Shown in pieces: positions 48,541 to 60,650 of a stretch of DNA of 64,000 bases. How positions within the stretch are numbered: position 1 is the stretch's first letter; each line of letters starts with the position of its first letter. The DNA is taken from contig OY728153.1 of assembly GCA_963277665.1 (NCBI GenBank), positions 274,138,250 through 274,202,249 on the forward strand, in the 5' to 3' direction. The stretch comes from Viscum album. Taxonomy: Eukaryota > Streptophyta > Magnoliopsida > Santalales > Viscaceae. A model generated the notes under the pieces. The model was given only the letters and a program-made list of their open reading frames with translations, was not told where the DNA came from and searched no databases. The translations under genes were made by a program, and so were the position numbers.

Positions 48541-49277
48541 AGATTTTGATAATGTGTTGGTGATGTTACTTGATACTACCCCTAGAATAAAATCCTGGTT
48601 GAGTTGACTCAATACTTTTGTGTTTTCCTCATGATTGAGACGGATTACATAATAACTTATGTATATGTATGGGCATACACCTAAGTAGGGTTATCTATTG
48701 ATTTCCTTACTTTGTGGTTTATCCTTGGTGGATTTGTGAGATCTTGAGGTTCTCGGGGTCCCTACTGAGTATCGTTATACTCCCCCCTGCATGGGTTATT
48801 CCTGTACCTTTTTGTGTTGGATGTAGACGACAGACAACGCTGACTGAGGCTGAGAGTATCAGGACTGGATGGTACCCGGAGGTGGACCTTATGATGAGTC
48901 GATACACAGAGGAGACTAACAGATGTGGAGTGCTGAGGAGGATATTTGTACCTACCCTTCAGGTAGGAATTCCAGAGGACGACCCAACAACTGTTTTTTC
49001 CTTTCTTCAGTTGTATTTGTACTTCCAGTTCCTTATACTTTACAGTTGGTCTTGTATTTTCGGCCCCTTTTACATTTCAACAATCTTTTGTTATACAGTT
49101 TATGTAGTGTTTTGTATCTAGTTGTGTGCTCTGTTGTGTGATTTTACAGGTTATAAAGGAAATTCCTTCCTAGTTTTAGGGAATTATGCCTTTGGTGCTA
49201 GTCGGCAGCCCTTGGCCTATGGAAGGCGGGCTTTCGGTAGTCACGACATGGGCCCCGAGGGATGGGTTGTGACAAAT

Positions 49278-49289
49278 TGGTATCAGAGG
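49278..49289 (+). other. Primer-binding site (initiator Met tRNA) of gypsy element 2
   Basis: 'TGGTATCAGAGG' lies three bases after the left LTR. Confidence 0.85.
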
Positions 49290-49557
49290 AGTCGGTTCTA
49301 CCACGTAACATAGGACTCTGATCTTTTCCGTGAAGCAATAGTGTTAAGTGTAGTGAGTGTGGTTTTCAATTCAGGGAGTCCAGTGTTGGTACGGCGACCG
49401 ATGTATTCATACCCCAGGCCCCTGACTTCTGATTTCCAACTCAGTGCACGAAAACACTGATTGTGTGTGTGTTTTGAAAAGTTTTCTTTAATTCAGCTCA
49501 ACCAGGTTAGCTCACCAGGTATAACTTTTAACCGTACCACACCTGTTTCTTTTTAGG

Positions 49558-50640
49558 ATGACTCCACACAGACATCTGGCTAGAGTTTCGAGAGTTGTAC
49601 ACAATTATAGCCCACCGAGCGATGAGGCCGCGGTGCAGGGCCCTTTTCCAGTGGAGGCACCAGCGGTACCACTCCCCGTTGGGCCACCGATGCCACCAGG
49701 CCTAGCAGTAGATGGTGCACGCTGCTTGAACACGTTTCACGAGTTCTAGTGCCAGAGGCCACCCATGTTCAGGGGAGAGATGGACCCACAGGCAGCTGAG
49801 GATTGGCTAGAGGTTGTAGTGAGAGTTTTCCGACTGGTAGGGACACCATCCGACCTCATGGTGATACTTGATGACAACCTTCTATAGGCAGCAGCTGGCA
49901 GATGGTGGAGCTTGATGCTCCAGTTCCATGATGAGGTGACGATTCTCTGGGCAGACATCGAGAGCCTATTTTGGGAAGAGTTTGTTCTAGTGACTCTTCG
50001 CGCAGTGTGCATACAAGAGCTACTTCATATGCAGCAGGGCAACATGAATGTAGCTCAATACTTAGCGAGGTTCAAAAACCTCTCATGCTACTCCACTAAT
50101 ATGGTGTGGGACCCATTCTTCAGGGCCCGAACCTTCGATCAGGGACTCAAGTGGGAGATTAGGGATTCGATGGTCTCACTCAGTATCCCAACACAAGTGG
50201 GGGTGTTAGAGAGAGCCCTCATAGTGGAGAGTTTACTTGTTGAAAAATCTACAGTAGAGAGATCCAACACCAGTCAACACGTAGCAGATTCTTCTATAGC
50301 TGGCAGCAGACAGATGTCGTAGAGGTCCAAGAGGACCAGACCTACAGGTGGATGACTGCATGACTCTGGATCGGTTTTACGAGGCACCCAAAGTGGAGAA
50401 AGAAGTTCAATGAGAGGGCAGTGTTACACATGCGGTAGTTAAGGTCACATGGCTCGTGAATGCATTACCTACCACTCAGATGATCAGCAGACGGTCGAAG
50501 GACCGCCCAGGCAGAGACAGAGATTCGATCAAGGTGGTCCTCATGGAGTAGGCGGACGTGGAAGAGGAGCTGGCCGTGAAACTGGCGGTGGACGAAGATT
50601 CGAGGTGTTACCCCCACCACCACCAGGAGGTCCACCTTGA
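49558..50640 (+). pseudogene. gag of gypsy element 2
   Basis: ATG at 49558 follows a 270-base leader and opens a Pro-rich N-terminus that stops after 63 codons. The capsid-like domain follows from 49766 ('DWLEVVVRVFRL') and in the frame 49912-50322 ('QGNMNVAQYLARFKNLSCYS', then 'ERALIVESLLVE'). A zinc knuckle CYTCGS*GHMAREC lies near 50417-50460, with a stop inside but all three Cys and the His kept. A Gly/Arg-rich and Pro-rich tail ends at 50640. Gag would package the RNA; stops and a frameshift make it a pseudogene. Confidence 0.8.
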
Positions 50641-50699
50641 CCGTAGGGAGCATGTGGACAGGGGAGAGCTCAGATCCAGGTAGCTAAGGCATACAATCA

Positions 50700-53600
50700 T
50701 GGAACTCCTGAGATGATTCAAGGTACGATCTATGTCTACTCCACCATAGCTGCAGTACTTATAGACACTGGTGCCAGTCACTTTTTCATTGCCACTACTC
50801 TCTTTTGGATCTCGGAGATTTCGATGGAGCCTTTGGCTCGATCCTTATATCTAGAGACTCCTACAGGAGTGGATTTGACAATTACGCACTAGTTTCGACA
50901 TTGTGAGCTTACTCTAGGAGGTGAGAACTTCTGCTGGGATCTCCTAGTAGCAGCATCGAGGCCTTACGACGTCATCTTGGGTATGGACTGGTTATCTACA
51001 GTCCATGGTCAGATTGACTGTATTAGGCACAAAGTGTGGTGAGTCCATATGGATGGGACTAGGTTTACATTCACCGGTGAGAAGGGATCCTTTTCAGCAT
51101 AGGATGAACTTACTCAGAGGAGAGTGCAGCCGATCACTGATCAGTTGGTTAGCCTTACCCTAGGAGCAATTGATGTGGAGAGTCAGAGCTATCCTGTAGT
51201 GGTGGACCAGTACGTGGATGTCTTCCCTGATGATGTTATAGGTATACCCCCTCATTGAGAGGTAGAATTTTACATTGACTTGTACCCGAGGATGACACCG
51301 ATATCTACACCAGCGTATCAGATGGCTCCCGCAGAGCTTCGCGAGCTGTAGGTACAACTAGAGGACTTGCAGGGAAAGGGATTCATCTGGCCCAGTGTTT
51401 CTCCCTAGGTTGCCTCGATTCTGTTTTCCAAGAAGGAGGATGGGGTCTTGAGGCTTTGTGTGGACTATCGACGCCTGAACCAGGTGACCGTGAAGATCAA
51501 GTACCCACTCTTGAGGAATGACGATCTCTTTGATCAGTTTATGGGAGAACAATGGTTCTTGAAGATAGACCTCAGATCAGGCTACCACCAACTCAGAGTT
51601 CGAGATGAGGATGTGTAGAAGACGGCCTTCAGATGTTGTTACGACCACTAAGAGTTCTTAGTTATGCCATTCAACGTAACCAACGCTCCAGCAGTGTTCA
51701 TGGGACTCATGAACAAGATCTTTCAGCCATACCTCGATTGATTTGTTGTAGTCTTCACCGACGACATTCTGATCTACTCGACTACTGAGGCAGAGCATGC
51801 CTATCATTTACAGGTAGTACTGGACACACTCTAAGAGCACCAGCTTTATGGTAAGATCTTGAAGTTCTAGTTTTGGATCCGAGAGGTCCACTTTTTGGGA
51901 CATGTAATCTCGAAGGCTGGAGTTACTATGGATCCAGCAAATATTGAGGTGATACTTTCTTGGGAGCTACCCAGGAGTGTGAAGGAGGTACGAAGTTTCT
52001 TGGGTTTGCATGGATACTACCAGAGATTTGTGCCAGATTTATCCAGAGTTGTAGCACCACTATCAGCCTTGACGAAGAAGGGGAAGCCCTTTGTGTGGTC
52101 GGAGAGATGCTAGAAGAGCTTTCAAGAGCTGAGGAAGAGGCTAACTATTTCCCTCATCTTGAGGCTTCCATAGGAAGGTGTAGAATATTTAGTCTATTGC
52201 GATGCACCAAGGATCAGAATTGGATGTGTCCTAATGTAGGAGCGAGCTGTGATCGCTTATGGTTCTCAGTAGCTGAGACAACATGAGCAGAACTTTGCTT
52301 CCCATGACCTGGAGTTAGCAGCAGTGGTCTTCGCCTTGAAGATGTGGGGACACTGTCTTATGGGAGGGCATTTTACCATGTACTATGATTACAAGAGTCT
52401 CAGGTATATCTTCTATCTGATGGACCTAAACCTGAGACAACGACGTTGGCTTGAGTTCCTCTAGGACTATGACTTTGAGATAGTCTATACTCATGGGAAG
52501 GGGAGTGTTGTTGCAGATGCACTCAGCAGGAGATCTGGTATACAGCTACTAGGAGAGGCAACAAAGCAACTGGATGCTTTACAAATATCATTTTGTGGAT
52601 AGAGATGGAGCAACCTTCCTTCAGTCTCTTACGGTCACTCCCTCAATTATTTAGAGTGTCAGGGAGGAACAACATGGGGACGCTGACTGCGAGACACGAT
52701 GTGCTCAGATATCCATAGGGCAGGCACCTAATGGATTTTATGAAGGTGGGGAGCACGTTATCCTCTTCAGAAGACATACTATAGTACCAGTGTCACTTTA
52801 GGAGGAAGCGTTGAGGGATTTCCACACATCCCCTCTATCTGTACATCCAGGAGTGGCGAAGATGTACCAGGATATCTAACGAAAACACTGGTGGTCAGGA
52901 ATGAAGAAGGAAGTTGTAGAGTTTGTCTCTCAGTGCCTCACTTGTCAGCAAATGAAGGTGGATCACCAAGTACCAGTAGACTTTTTTCGCCCTTTAGAGG
53001 TCCCAGAGTGGAAGTGGGATGGGATATCCATCAACTTCATGATAGGACTTCCACGTACATTTAGGGGACATGACTCGATTTGGGTGATCATTGACTGACT
53101 CACCAAGTCGGCCCACTTCCTTCCAATCAGGGATCAAGGTCCAGTAGAGATATTGGGATGCCTCTATCTGCAGGAGATTGTGTGGCTACATGGAGTACAT
53201 TCTATGATTTTCTCTGATCATGACACATGTTTTACTTTCCGGCTATGGAAGGGGTTGTAGGAATATTTCGGGACATAGCTTCGATTGAGCACCGCCTTCC
53301 ATCCTCAGATGGATGGTTAGACTGAGCGGACCATTCAGAACCTCGAGGACATTCTCTGTGCATGTGTCCTTGACTTCGGTCAAAGATGGGAGGATCACTT
53401 TACTTTGGTGGAGTTTTCATACAACAACAGTTATCACTCCACCATTTGGATGACACCTTTTGAGGCGTTATATGGGTGACCCTACAGATCACCTTTGTGT
53501 TGGACTGACCAAGGGAAGTCAACACTAGTGGTACCAGAGATGGTGTGGGCTACCACAGAGAAAGTGCAGATCATCCAGGAGTGGATGAAGACTGCACATA

Positions 53601-54036
53601 GTAGGAAGAAATCGTATGATGACAGGAGATGGAGACCTCTGGAGTTCGAGGATGTCGACCACGTCTTTCTACGGGTCTCACCATGATGAGGTATATGGAT
53701 ACTTGGATGAGGCGGAAAGTTATCTCCAAGATTCATTGGTCCTTTTCAGGTCCTCATCAGAGTTGGTGAGGTGGCTTACCACTTAGCTCTTCTACCTCAG
53801 TTGCACCGGGTGCACGGCGTCTTCCATGTATCCCGGCTGAGGAGATACGTGAACGACCCTTCTCACATCATCGACCATGGAGAGTTGGGCATCGACGATG
53901 GGTCTACTTTTACAGAGGTTCTAGTAGAAATTGAGGATCGACATGAGGGAGTTATTCGTGGACGGTCGATACCTCTGGTGCACGTTCGTTGGCAACACGG
54001 GAACCTCCAGGGGAGCACATGGAAGTGGGAGGCCTA
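50700..54036 (+). pseudogene. pol of gypsy element 2: protease, RT, RNase H, integrase, chromodomain-like tail
   Basis: The protease active site 'LIDTGASHFF' (50758-50787) is intact. In RT (51300-51900) there is 'SPWVAS'-like sequence with a stop nearby, 'CVDYRRLNQ' near 51463, and the catalytic box FTDD (51754-51765) in 'VVVFTDDILIYS', where relatives have F-I-D-D or Y-I-D-D. RNase H follows (52180-52560). In integrase the zinc region ends 'CLTCQQMK' (52935-52958), and the first catalytic Asp is replaced by Asn ('ISINFMIGLP', near 53026). 'SDHD' (near 53214) and 'TERTIQ' (near 53322) keep the second Asp and the Glu. The C-terminal chromodomain-like part lies at 53771-54036, ending at a stop. 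About ten in-frame stops. Chromodomain-type tails are thought to guide insertion into heterochromatin. Confidence 0.85.
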
Positions 54037-54102
54037 GATGTGCACTTAGTACCCACACTTGTTCCCTTAGTTTTAATTGTATCTTACGGGGACGTAAAGC
54101 CT

Positions 54103-54116
54103 TGAGCTGGGGAGAA
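54103..54116 (+). other. Polypurine tract of gypsy element 2
   Basis: 'GAGCTGGGGAGAA' lies directly before the right LTR (TGTAAAGAAC). Confidence 0.7.
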
Positions 54117-57100
54117 TGTAAAGAACCTAAATTTCCATGTATTTTTTTTAATTAAATGGGAATTTTTTGAGTCCGTAAAAATTGATAGTGCGTGATTCAG
54201 AGGTCTGGTGTGCCCGGAATCAATTTTTGAAGTTTTTTTTCAGGTACGTTTAGTGAAAGTTTGATTGAGTTTTTATAACATTTGAATTGGTTCTCGGAAT
54301 TGAAATCTGAGGACACTGTTGATATCACAGTGTCAATATTCACTTAAGAAGACTTTCACCTTAACGGCAGTTGGTCGAGGGTGGACGTTAGTTTTTGGGT
54401 TTTTTGTGGAAATAATAAAATAAAATAAGCTCATGTTTTATTTTATTTTATCTATTGTAACCACCCATGTGGAAGTTGGAAGTGGGGACCACCAGGCCTT
54501 AACTTCCCATGAGAGGTTATGGTGGTGGGGACCACCACACCTTAACCTCCCATGAGAGGTTATGGTGGTGGGGACCACCTCAGGCCTAAAACCTCCCATG
54601 ATTTATGGTGTTGGAAGCCCACCTGTGGTTTATCCCTTAGAATGGGGGGAGAGGAAACCTCTCAACCCCCCCTCCTTAATGTGGAGGAGCCTCTTGGGAT
54701 TCCTCCACATTGATTCTTCCAACACACAAGTTAAATGTTCCAAATCCTCTAGCTTTTAATTCTGCCAACTTAACCATTTTAAAATTTGTGTCAACAATTA
54801 AATAATAGATAACATAATCAATTATCTTGGCTTGGAATTTTCATTTTGGTGGAACTTGGGAGAAATATTGGGAGAGGAGAGAGCTTGGGAGAAATAAAGT
54901 TCTCCAACGAAGAACTTCATCTCCCAACGAAGAACGCTCTCCCGACGAAGAACGCATCACCGACAAAGAATGGCCTCGAATTCAACTTTCTTTCTCGGAA
55001 CCTCCTTCGACGTAGGACATGTTCATCTACAATGAAATGACATCCACCTTCTCGTGCCAATATCGACAGAAAACAAACATGTTAGGGGATTTTTGTGATT
55101 GATTTTATATTCCCATGATCCTTTCCTTCTAAAGAAAAGAGCACAGATCAACTTCTAACTAGTTGATCCGCATATGTTTTCCTTTTGCGGGTTTTGGGAT
55201 TAATCATTTTTGGAGGTTTTGTTGTGCTTTGTTCTTGTGAGACAAATGCTACCACCCAAAATGAGGAGGGTGCAGACCAAACCAACATGGCCTAACCCCC
55301 TCCACCATTCTCTTTTGCGATGTTATTCGAGACGGCGGAAGGTGACAATGGCGATGAAGGTGACGAAGGCAATAGTCACGCCACCCGCGACCTCTACGAC
55401 CCGCGCCGCCCCAGCGGATTTCCACCCTATCGTCGACCGAACCGGTCGTGCCCCTCACGACACCTCGGTCGTACCACCCCCGCGGTCTCCGCCATTCAGG
55501 CCGAGCTGCCCCGGGCCGGGCCGAGCCGCCCTGGTTGTGCCATCTTCCAGCAGAACCGGACCCGGCCACCCTGGCCTCCCGACTGAACCAGCACCCGGCC
55601 ACGCTAGCCTCTCGAGTCTCCCCGGTCGTGCCGGTCTCGCGCCGCCCCCGACCAAACCGGCCCCGGCCGTGCCATGCCCCAACTGTGCCACCCCGGCCCG
55701 CCAGCGCCGCACTGCCACCCGCCGAACCGGCCCCGGCCGTGCCGCGCCCCGGCCCGCCGACTTCCTGAGCCACCAACCGAACCGACCCCTCACGGTGCCT
55801 TCTGGGCCGTGCCTCCCTAGCGGCACCCTCCGGGCCGAGCCGCCCTCGCGCCGACCCACAGCCATTCCACACCCTCGCGACTGGTCCATGCCCTTGCGGC
55901 CGGCTAGGTTGGGCCCAACGGGCTGAGCCGAACCTAACGGGCTGACCCACCCAACGGGTCCAGTCGAGTCAACCCAAAACGGGCCGGTCCGGTCGGGTCA
56001 GACCGGGCTCGGGCCCACTATGGCCTTTTTACCTTCCTTTGGCCATATCTTTGGCACCGAACGTCTGTTTGAAAAACCGTCAGCGGATCTGGAAATCTTG
56101 GAGAATGAAGGTCCCTTTGAGTATATCCCACTAGAGTTTGGGGTATAGTTGAGATACAGTCAGGTTGGATTGTGCAAGAATGCAACCGGGGCCCCGAGAC
56201 TAAAAGGCTAATAACTCACAGACCGGACATCTGAATGACGCGCCATATGTTGCATTGAGACCCCTATGACATGATGGACCTTTGAGATACTTTTTCATGA
56301 AACTTTATGGTAGTTGGAGTATCAACCAGTAGCTCGTGGAGCAGATCCTTCCAGTGACGAGTGAGTAGAGTGCAAAGACCTAGTAGCTGGCTGAGACCTG
56401 ACGATTGCTAACCATTTGACACTGAGAGACTCTACTAGCCCAGTGGGGAGAACCTGGGTGTGGCGGAAGACCCACGGTGGAGGAGAACACTTGGTGACGT
56501 AGTAGACCCATGATACTCGATAGGAGGAGTACCTCTGCATGCTACGAGGGGGAGTTCCTGGGTGTGGCAGCAGACCCGCGGTGGGGAGTGCCTCTGTGTG
56601 ACGCAGTAGACCCATGGTAATCGACAGGAGGAGGACCATAGCAGTCCAAGGTTAGAGGGAAGCACGGTTGTTGTCGCGATAAGACCAAAGTACTCAATAT
56701 AGGAGGAGTTCTCCAGCAGCTGAGGTTTCGATAATGTGTTGGGGATGCTACATGATACTACCCCTAGAATAAAATCCTGGTTGAGATCAGTCAATAATTT
56801 TGTGTTTTCCTCATGATTGATACAGATTACTTAATAACTTAGGTATATGTATGGGCATATACCTAAGTAGGGTTATCTGTTGATTTCCTTACATTATGGT
56901 TTATCTATGGTGTATTTGTGAGACCTTAAGGGTATCAGGTTCCCTACTGAGTATCATTATACTCACCCCTACACGGGCTATTCCCACACCTTGTTGTGTT
57001 GGATGCAGACGACGGACGACGGTGACTGAGGCTGAGAGTTTCAGGACTGGACGGTACCCGGAGGTGGACCTTAAGACGAGTCGGTACATGGAGGAGACTA

Positions 57101-57454
57101 ACATACATGGAGTGCTAAGGAGGATATTTATATCTACCCTTCAGGTAGGAATTCCGGAGGATGAACCAACATCTATTTTTCCTTTATTCAGTTGTACTTG
57201 TACTTCCGGTTCCTTGTACTTTACAGTTGGTCTTGTATTTCCGGCCCCTTTTACTTTTCAGCACTCTTTTGTTATACAGTTTACATAGTGTTTTGTATCC
57301 AATTTTGTGCTCTGTTGTGTGTGCTTACAGGTTATAAAAAAATTTCTTCACAATTTTAGGGAATAATGCCTTTGGTGCTAGTCGCCAGCCCCTGGCCTAT
57401 GGAAGGCAGGCTTGGGGTAGTCACGGCACGGGCCCTGAAGGACGGGTCGTGACA
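54117..57454 (+). repeat. Right LTR (3' LTR) of gypsy element 2
   Basis: Starts TGTAAAGAAC and ends 'cgtgaca'. It carries all the landmarks of the left LTR at the same relative places, with many C-to-T and G-to-A type differences. Confidence 0.9.
55330..56010. repeat. GC-rich island in the right LTR
   Basis: Counterpart of 47240-47840, with visible decay of CG dinucleotides to TG or CA. A plus frame at 55210-55926 (238 codons) is open in the same register as the one at 47082-47750. Confidence 0.85.
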
Positions 57455-57539
57455 TATTTAATTATAAATATATATTTATATTTATTATATATATAATTTT
57501 ATAAATATATAGATTAATATAAATAAATTATTAATATTA
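57455..57539. repeat. AT-rich array continued, including TATTT target duplication
   Basis: TATTT at 57455-57459, then the 'aaatatatatttatatttatta' texture of 45331-46015, showing that both sides were one block before gypsy element 2 arrived. Confidence 0.7.
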
Positions 57540-57666
57540 GATCTTTATCAGGGATTTTTTAACGATGATAAAGATAGTCTTTTATTAGTGCTGATAAAGA
57601 GGTGTTTTATCAGCGCATTCTAATTTAGCACTGATAAAACAATTCTTTATTAGTGTTTTTTTAATG
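57540..57666. repeat. Right subterminal repeat cluster (inverse of 43331-43515)
   Basis: 'tttatcagg', 'gatgataaag', 'attagtgctgataaag', 'tttatcagcgc', 'gcactgataaaac' and 'tttattagtg' follow one another. Read backwards, the order and spacing resemble the left cluster. Confidence 0.6.
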
Positions 57667-57940
57667 CACTACTAAAATTCTTCCTCGATGTTAACAAAAA
57701 TCTTAACAGAGTATCCTTCCTTAGTGACTTCAAGCATTCGGGGATCTGTAGTGTTACCTCTGTCGCTCCCTGCCTTCACCTTTTCCATCACTGTCACTCC
57801 CTACCCTGCTGGCATCGCTCCCTATCAACATCACTCCCTTTCCTCCCACCATCGTTCCCTATCACCTGCGCTTCTTACCGCCATTTCTCCCTAATGCCTT
57901 CAATCCATACCATCATCACTCTCTATCGTTCTAAGGTATG
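57667..57940 (+). other. Candidate CACTA terminus and C-rich leader of a further element (D)
   Basis: 'CACTACTAAAATTC' at 57667 resembles the CACTACTAGAAA-type ends of plant CACTA elements. It is followed by C/T-rich sequence with repeated 'atcgctccct'-like words (57765-57900), then 'aaggtatggg', which could be a splice donor. A small frame (57688-57894) has no motif. A CACTA transposase enters in the same orientation at 62810, so this may be its left end; the link is inferred. Confidence 0.35.
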
Positions 57941-58775
57941 GGATTATTTATTCTCCTCTTTAATAACTTATTCCATCTTGATATTTTCATGGTAGGTTGA
58001 AAATTTGAGACCTAGAGATCCATACGCAGGCAGCTAGCTATTTCTATTTTGGTTCCATGATAGATGATGAGATTTACTATATTTTTATGTCACTTCTATG
58101 TATGTTTGATGTGTTTGGTAGAAGAATTTTGGTTTTTTTGGATGTTTTAGGGATGTGTTTGTTTCCTAGTGTTGTTTATTTTAAAGAGTGAGTGTGTGCA
58201 TGTTGTAGACCCACCCTTTCAGATTATGTATAAATTTTAGGGAGAATATAATAGGTATCAATGTTTGTGTGGCCTTGTGTCCCTTGTTAATTCATTGAAT
58301 TCCTATTAGATATGTGGGATTTTTAATAAGGATTATATTTGTTTATCTTAAGGAATAATTTTATTAATGGTCTCTCTTATCAGTATATATTCTAGTCATC
58401 GATAACACTCACTTTAACTCAAGGAATTAATGTTTTAAAGTGATTGTTCATCTTCCATCCTTTGGAAATGGATTTCTAGGGGAGGAAAGTGTTGTGCTTA
58501 TGATTTTGTTACATTTTGTGTTACTATAGTTAAATATTTTATAGTTTTTGAAATAATTATATGTTCTTTTATGTTTAGGTATTTTTTATGCTCAAATTTT
58601 TAAAAGATTAAAATTTTTATGGGTCAGATGGTTAGAAATAACAGTTTGATAAACCATATGGAAGCCATTATTATATTCAATAGTCGTATTTTCTATTATG
58701 AAAAGAGTTTTTTAAAATAATGTATATTTTTCTAAAATATATATTTTTAATAAATTATATATAATTTTATACTTC
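57941..58775. other. Unassigned sequence, no gene seen
   Basis: T-rich sequence without recognisable protein. The stretch from about 58650 ('ccattattatattcaat') to 58780 is related to sequence at 62200-62480. Confidence 0.5.
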
Positions 58776-58780
58776 TATAT

Positions 58781-60645
58781 TGTTGGAGTTAGTTTCCTAG
58801 GACCAACTTTTATACTTTGATTACATGAATATTTAATGTATTGAATATTAATAAAACTTATTATTACAAATTTTTGGTTGTTCTCCATGACTCTAATGTA
58901 ATAATTTCCTAGATAATATGTCACATTGATAAGGTCATAAAAGTTCCCTTATATTATGAGAACCTTTATGTGCTATGATGACATTCTCAAATAATGTTCT
59001 TCGGTTGGATAACGTACTGTGAAGGGACATATAGTACATAGACTGTCATGCGTGAGTACTCGTAAGAATATGGAGATTCTTCTCATGAAGTTTGAACTTG
59101 GTAATCTCCAAGATAGGTGATTATTAGAATAGACTCTTTAGTAGGAATTATGCATGTTTTTTTCATCATATATTCATATATTCAAGTGTGTGTGATGGTT
59201 CTTAGACTTTAAGTTTATTATTAATGCATGTTACAACTCACATACTTAGATGTATTTCATAAACCATGATGATAATAGTTCATAACTAAGTTGGATATGT
59301 TGGGTGAGTCACAAGTGACATTTCATTAACGAATAGGTCAATGAAGGATTTGTCCCTTCTATATTTATGGAAGCTGATATCTCATCCCTTTGTTTGGAAT
59401 AGAACCGTCACATTAAATTTCATGGTCATGGTGTAACGACATACTTATTTCAAATAGTCAAAGAATGACATATCGAGCATATAGGTTGGTGACACGGTTA
59501 TGCAACCTCCTTGATGAGATATTGTGAAAATGGATTATATTAAAAAGTGAGTGTTTGTATGTGGTTGTCGATGTTGCAACATTAAGTTCTTTCTTTTGGG
59601 TGCCTTGACTCATTTCTAGAAAGTAATCTTGGACTTTAGGCAAGCTCATGTAATTCCAATGAGAAATAATTCTATAGGGTCACACACTATGTGTTTCCAT
59701 TAATCTCAATTAAATCATATTTGATTTTAATTAATGGAATAAATATTATTCCCAAGTCTAATGAATAATTTTATTCAAGTTATATTTATCACATAAATTA
59801 AATAAATATTTATTCACTAACATGTGAATAAAATATTTATTTTATTTATTGAAAATTTTAATAAATATATATTCACTAGATTATGAATAAAATATTCATT
59901 TATGAATAAAATATTTGTTTGGTTGTTCAATAAATGATAGAGGAGTTTGAACAGACCAATAACGAGTCTGGTGATAAATACTAACTAACAATACCATTAC
60001 ATAATATTTGTTATTGTGAAAGTTGGTACACACCAAGAAATAATAATAATATAATTATTATTATGTGGCATGGGGTTTATTAAAGGTAATAAATGTTATT
60101 TAATGGTCGGTATGAAATTAAATAATATTTTAACTTAATTCCTAACTCTATAAATAGATGGCTATGTCTATCATGTAGTGTATCCAAAAATTTAGAATAG
60201 AGAATTGTTGTACACAACAAATTCTCTCTCAAATCCTCCTCCTCTCTCCCTCTCAAGAATAAGAAGTGAAAGAGATATTTCTTCATGTTTGAAGAATGCG
60301 AAATCAATAATGAAAAAAGGAATACATTTGACTCACCACACTAGCATTTGGAGATCGATTGGTGTTGCTTGGGGATCATAGGAGCACATGTGGATCACCG
60401 TTTGAGGGATTTTATCCTTGGAACCTCATAGCGTAACAAAGGTAATTCGAAAGGATCTTTTTGTATGATCAAAATTCACCAATGAAGAAATTTCCTAGGC
60501 CCAGTTATTTATCTCTACAAATATTAAATAAATTAATCACAAATTTTACGTGCATGATCCTCACTCTTGGTTTCGAGAAATGATTATTAAAAAAAATTAA
60601 TATATCACCCACCTCCACATGATTTTAATATTCATGGAACCAACG
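58781..60645 (+). mobile_element. Solo LTR, copia (Angela/BARE-like)
   Basis: A 1,865-base segment begins TGTTGGAG and ends CCAACG, inverted ends typical of copia LTRs apart from the final base. It is flanked by perfect TATAT duplications (58776-58780, 60646-60650). Inside are a TATA box, a C/T-rich leader and no primer site or coding region. Length, the opening words and the layout recall the long LTRs of the Angela/BARE group, from memory only. A related repeat at 62180-62400 lacks the segment at the same point ('cttcaatatatgtctataat'), which confirms both edges. It presumably arose by recombination between the two LTRs of a full element. Confidence 0.75.
60149..60157 (+). promoter_or_regulatory. 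TATA box of the solo LTR
   Basis: 'TATAAATAG' is followed about 60-70 bases on by 'ttctctctcaaatcctcctcc', the usual leader texture of copia transcripts. Confidence 0.5.
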
Positions 60646-60650
60646 TATAT

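Larger units (their letters stand above)
46016..49274 (+). repeat. Left LTR (5' LTR) of gypsy element 2
   Basis: It aligns end to end with 54117-57454 and ends 'ttgtgaca'. The start reads TTTAAAGACC where the right LTR has TGTAAAGAAC, so the terminal G is lost here. Landmarks: repeated 'acctcccatgagagg..atggtggtggggaccac' blocks (46390-46530), an 18-bp minisatellite (46798-46872), a GC island (47240-47840) and a 105-bp tandem repeat (48270-48540). Confidence 0.9.
46016..57454 (+). mobile_element. Ty3-gypsy element 2, complete, chromovirus (Tekay/Del-like)
   Basis: An 11.4 kb element has LTRs of 3,259 and 3,338 bases (46016-49274, 54117-57454), a TATTT target duplication, a Met primer site and a polypurine tract. 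Plus-strand gag-pol has the gypsy order and a chromodomain-like end. Clade inferred from LTR length, the 'MAPAELRELK'-type RT start and the C-terminal 'RSIPLVHVRWQHG' block. It is related to gypsy element 1 in protein but not in LTR sequence. Base composition is far less AT-rich than the flanks, with a GC island in each LTR. Stops disable it. Confidence 0.92.
43331..57666. mobile_element. Putative non-autonomous DNA transposon with inverted subterminal repeats, holding SINEs and gypsy element 2
   Basis: The left end (43331-43515) and right end (57540-57666) carry the same motifs, 'tttatcagtgctaa' and 'gcactgataaa', and the right end reads as a diverged inverse of the left over about 100 bases. 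Between them, once the gypsy element at 46016-57454 is removed, remain about 2.6 kb of AT-rich array and two SINE-like copies, without any transposase. Such multiple inverted subterminal motifs are typical of CACTA and Mutator-like elements. The exact termini and target duplication are not resolved, and the two ends might belong to two elements. Confidence 0.4.
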
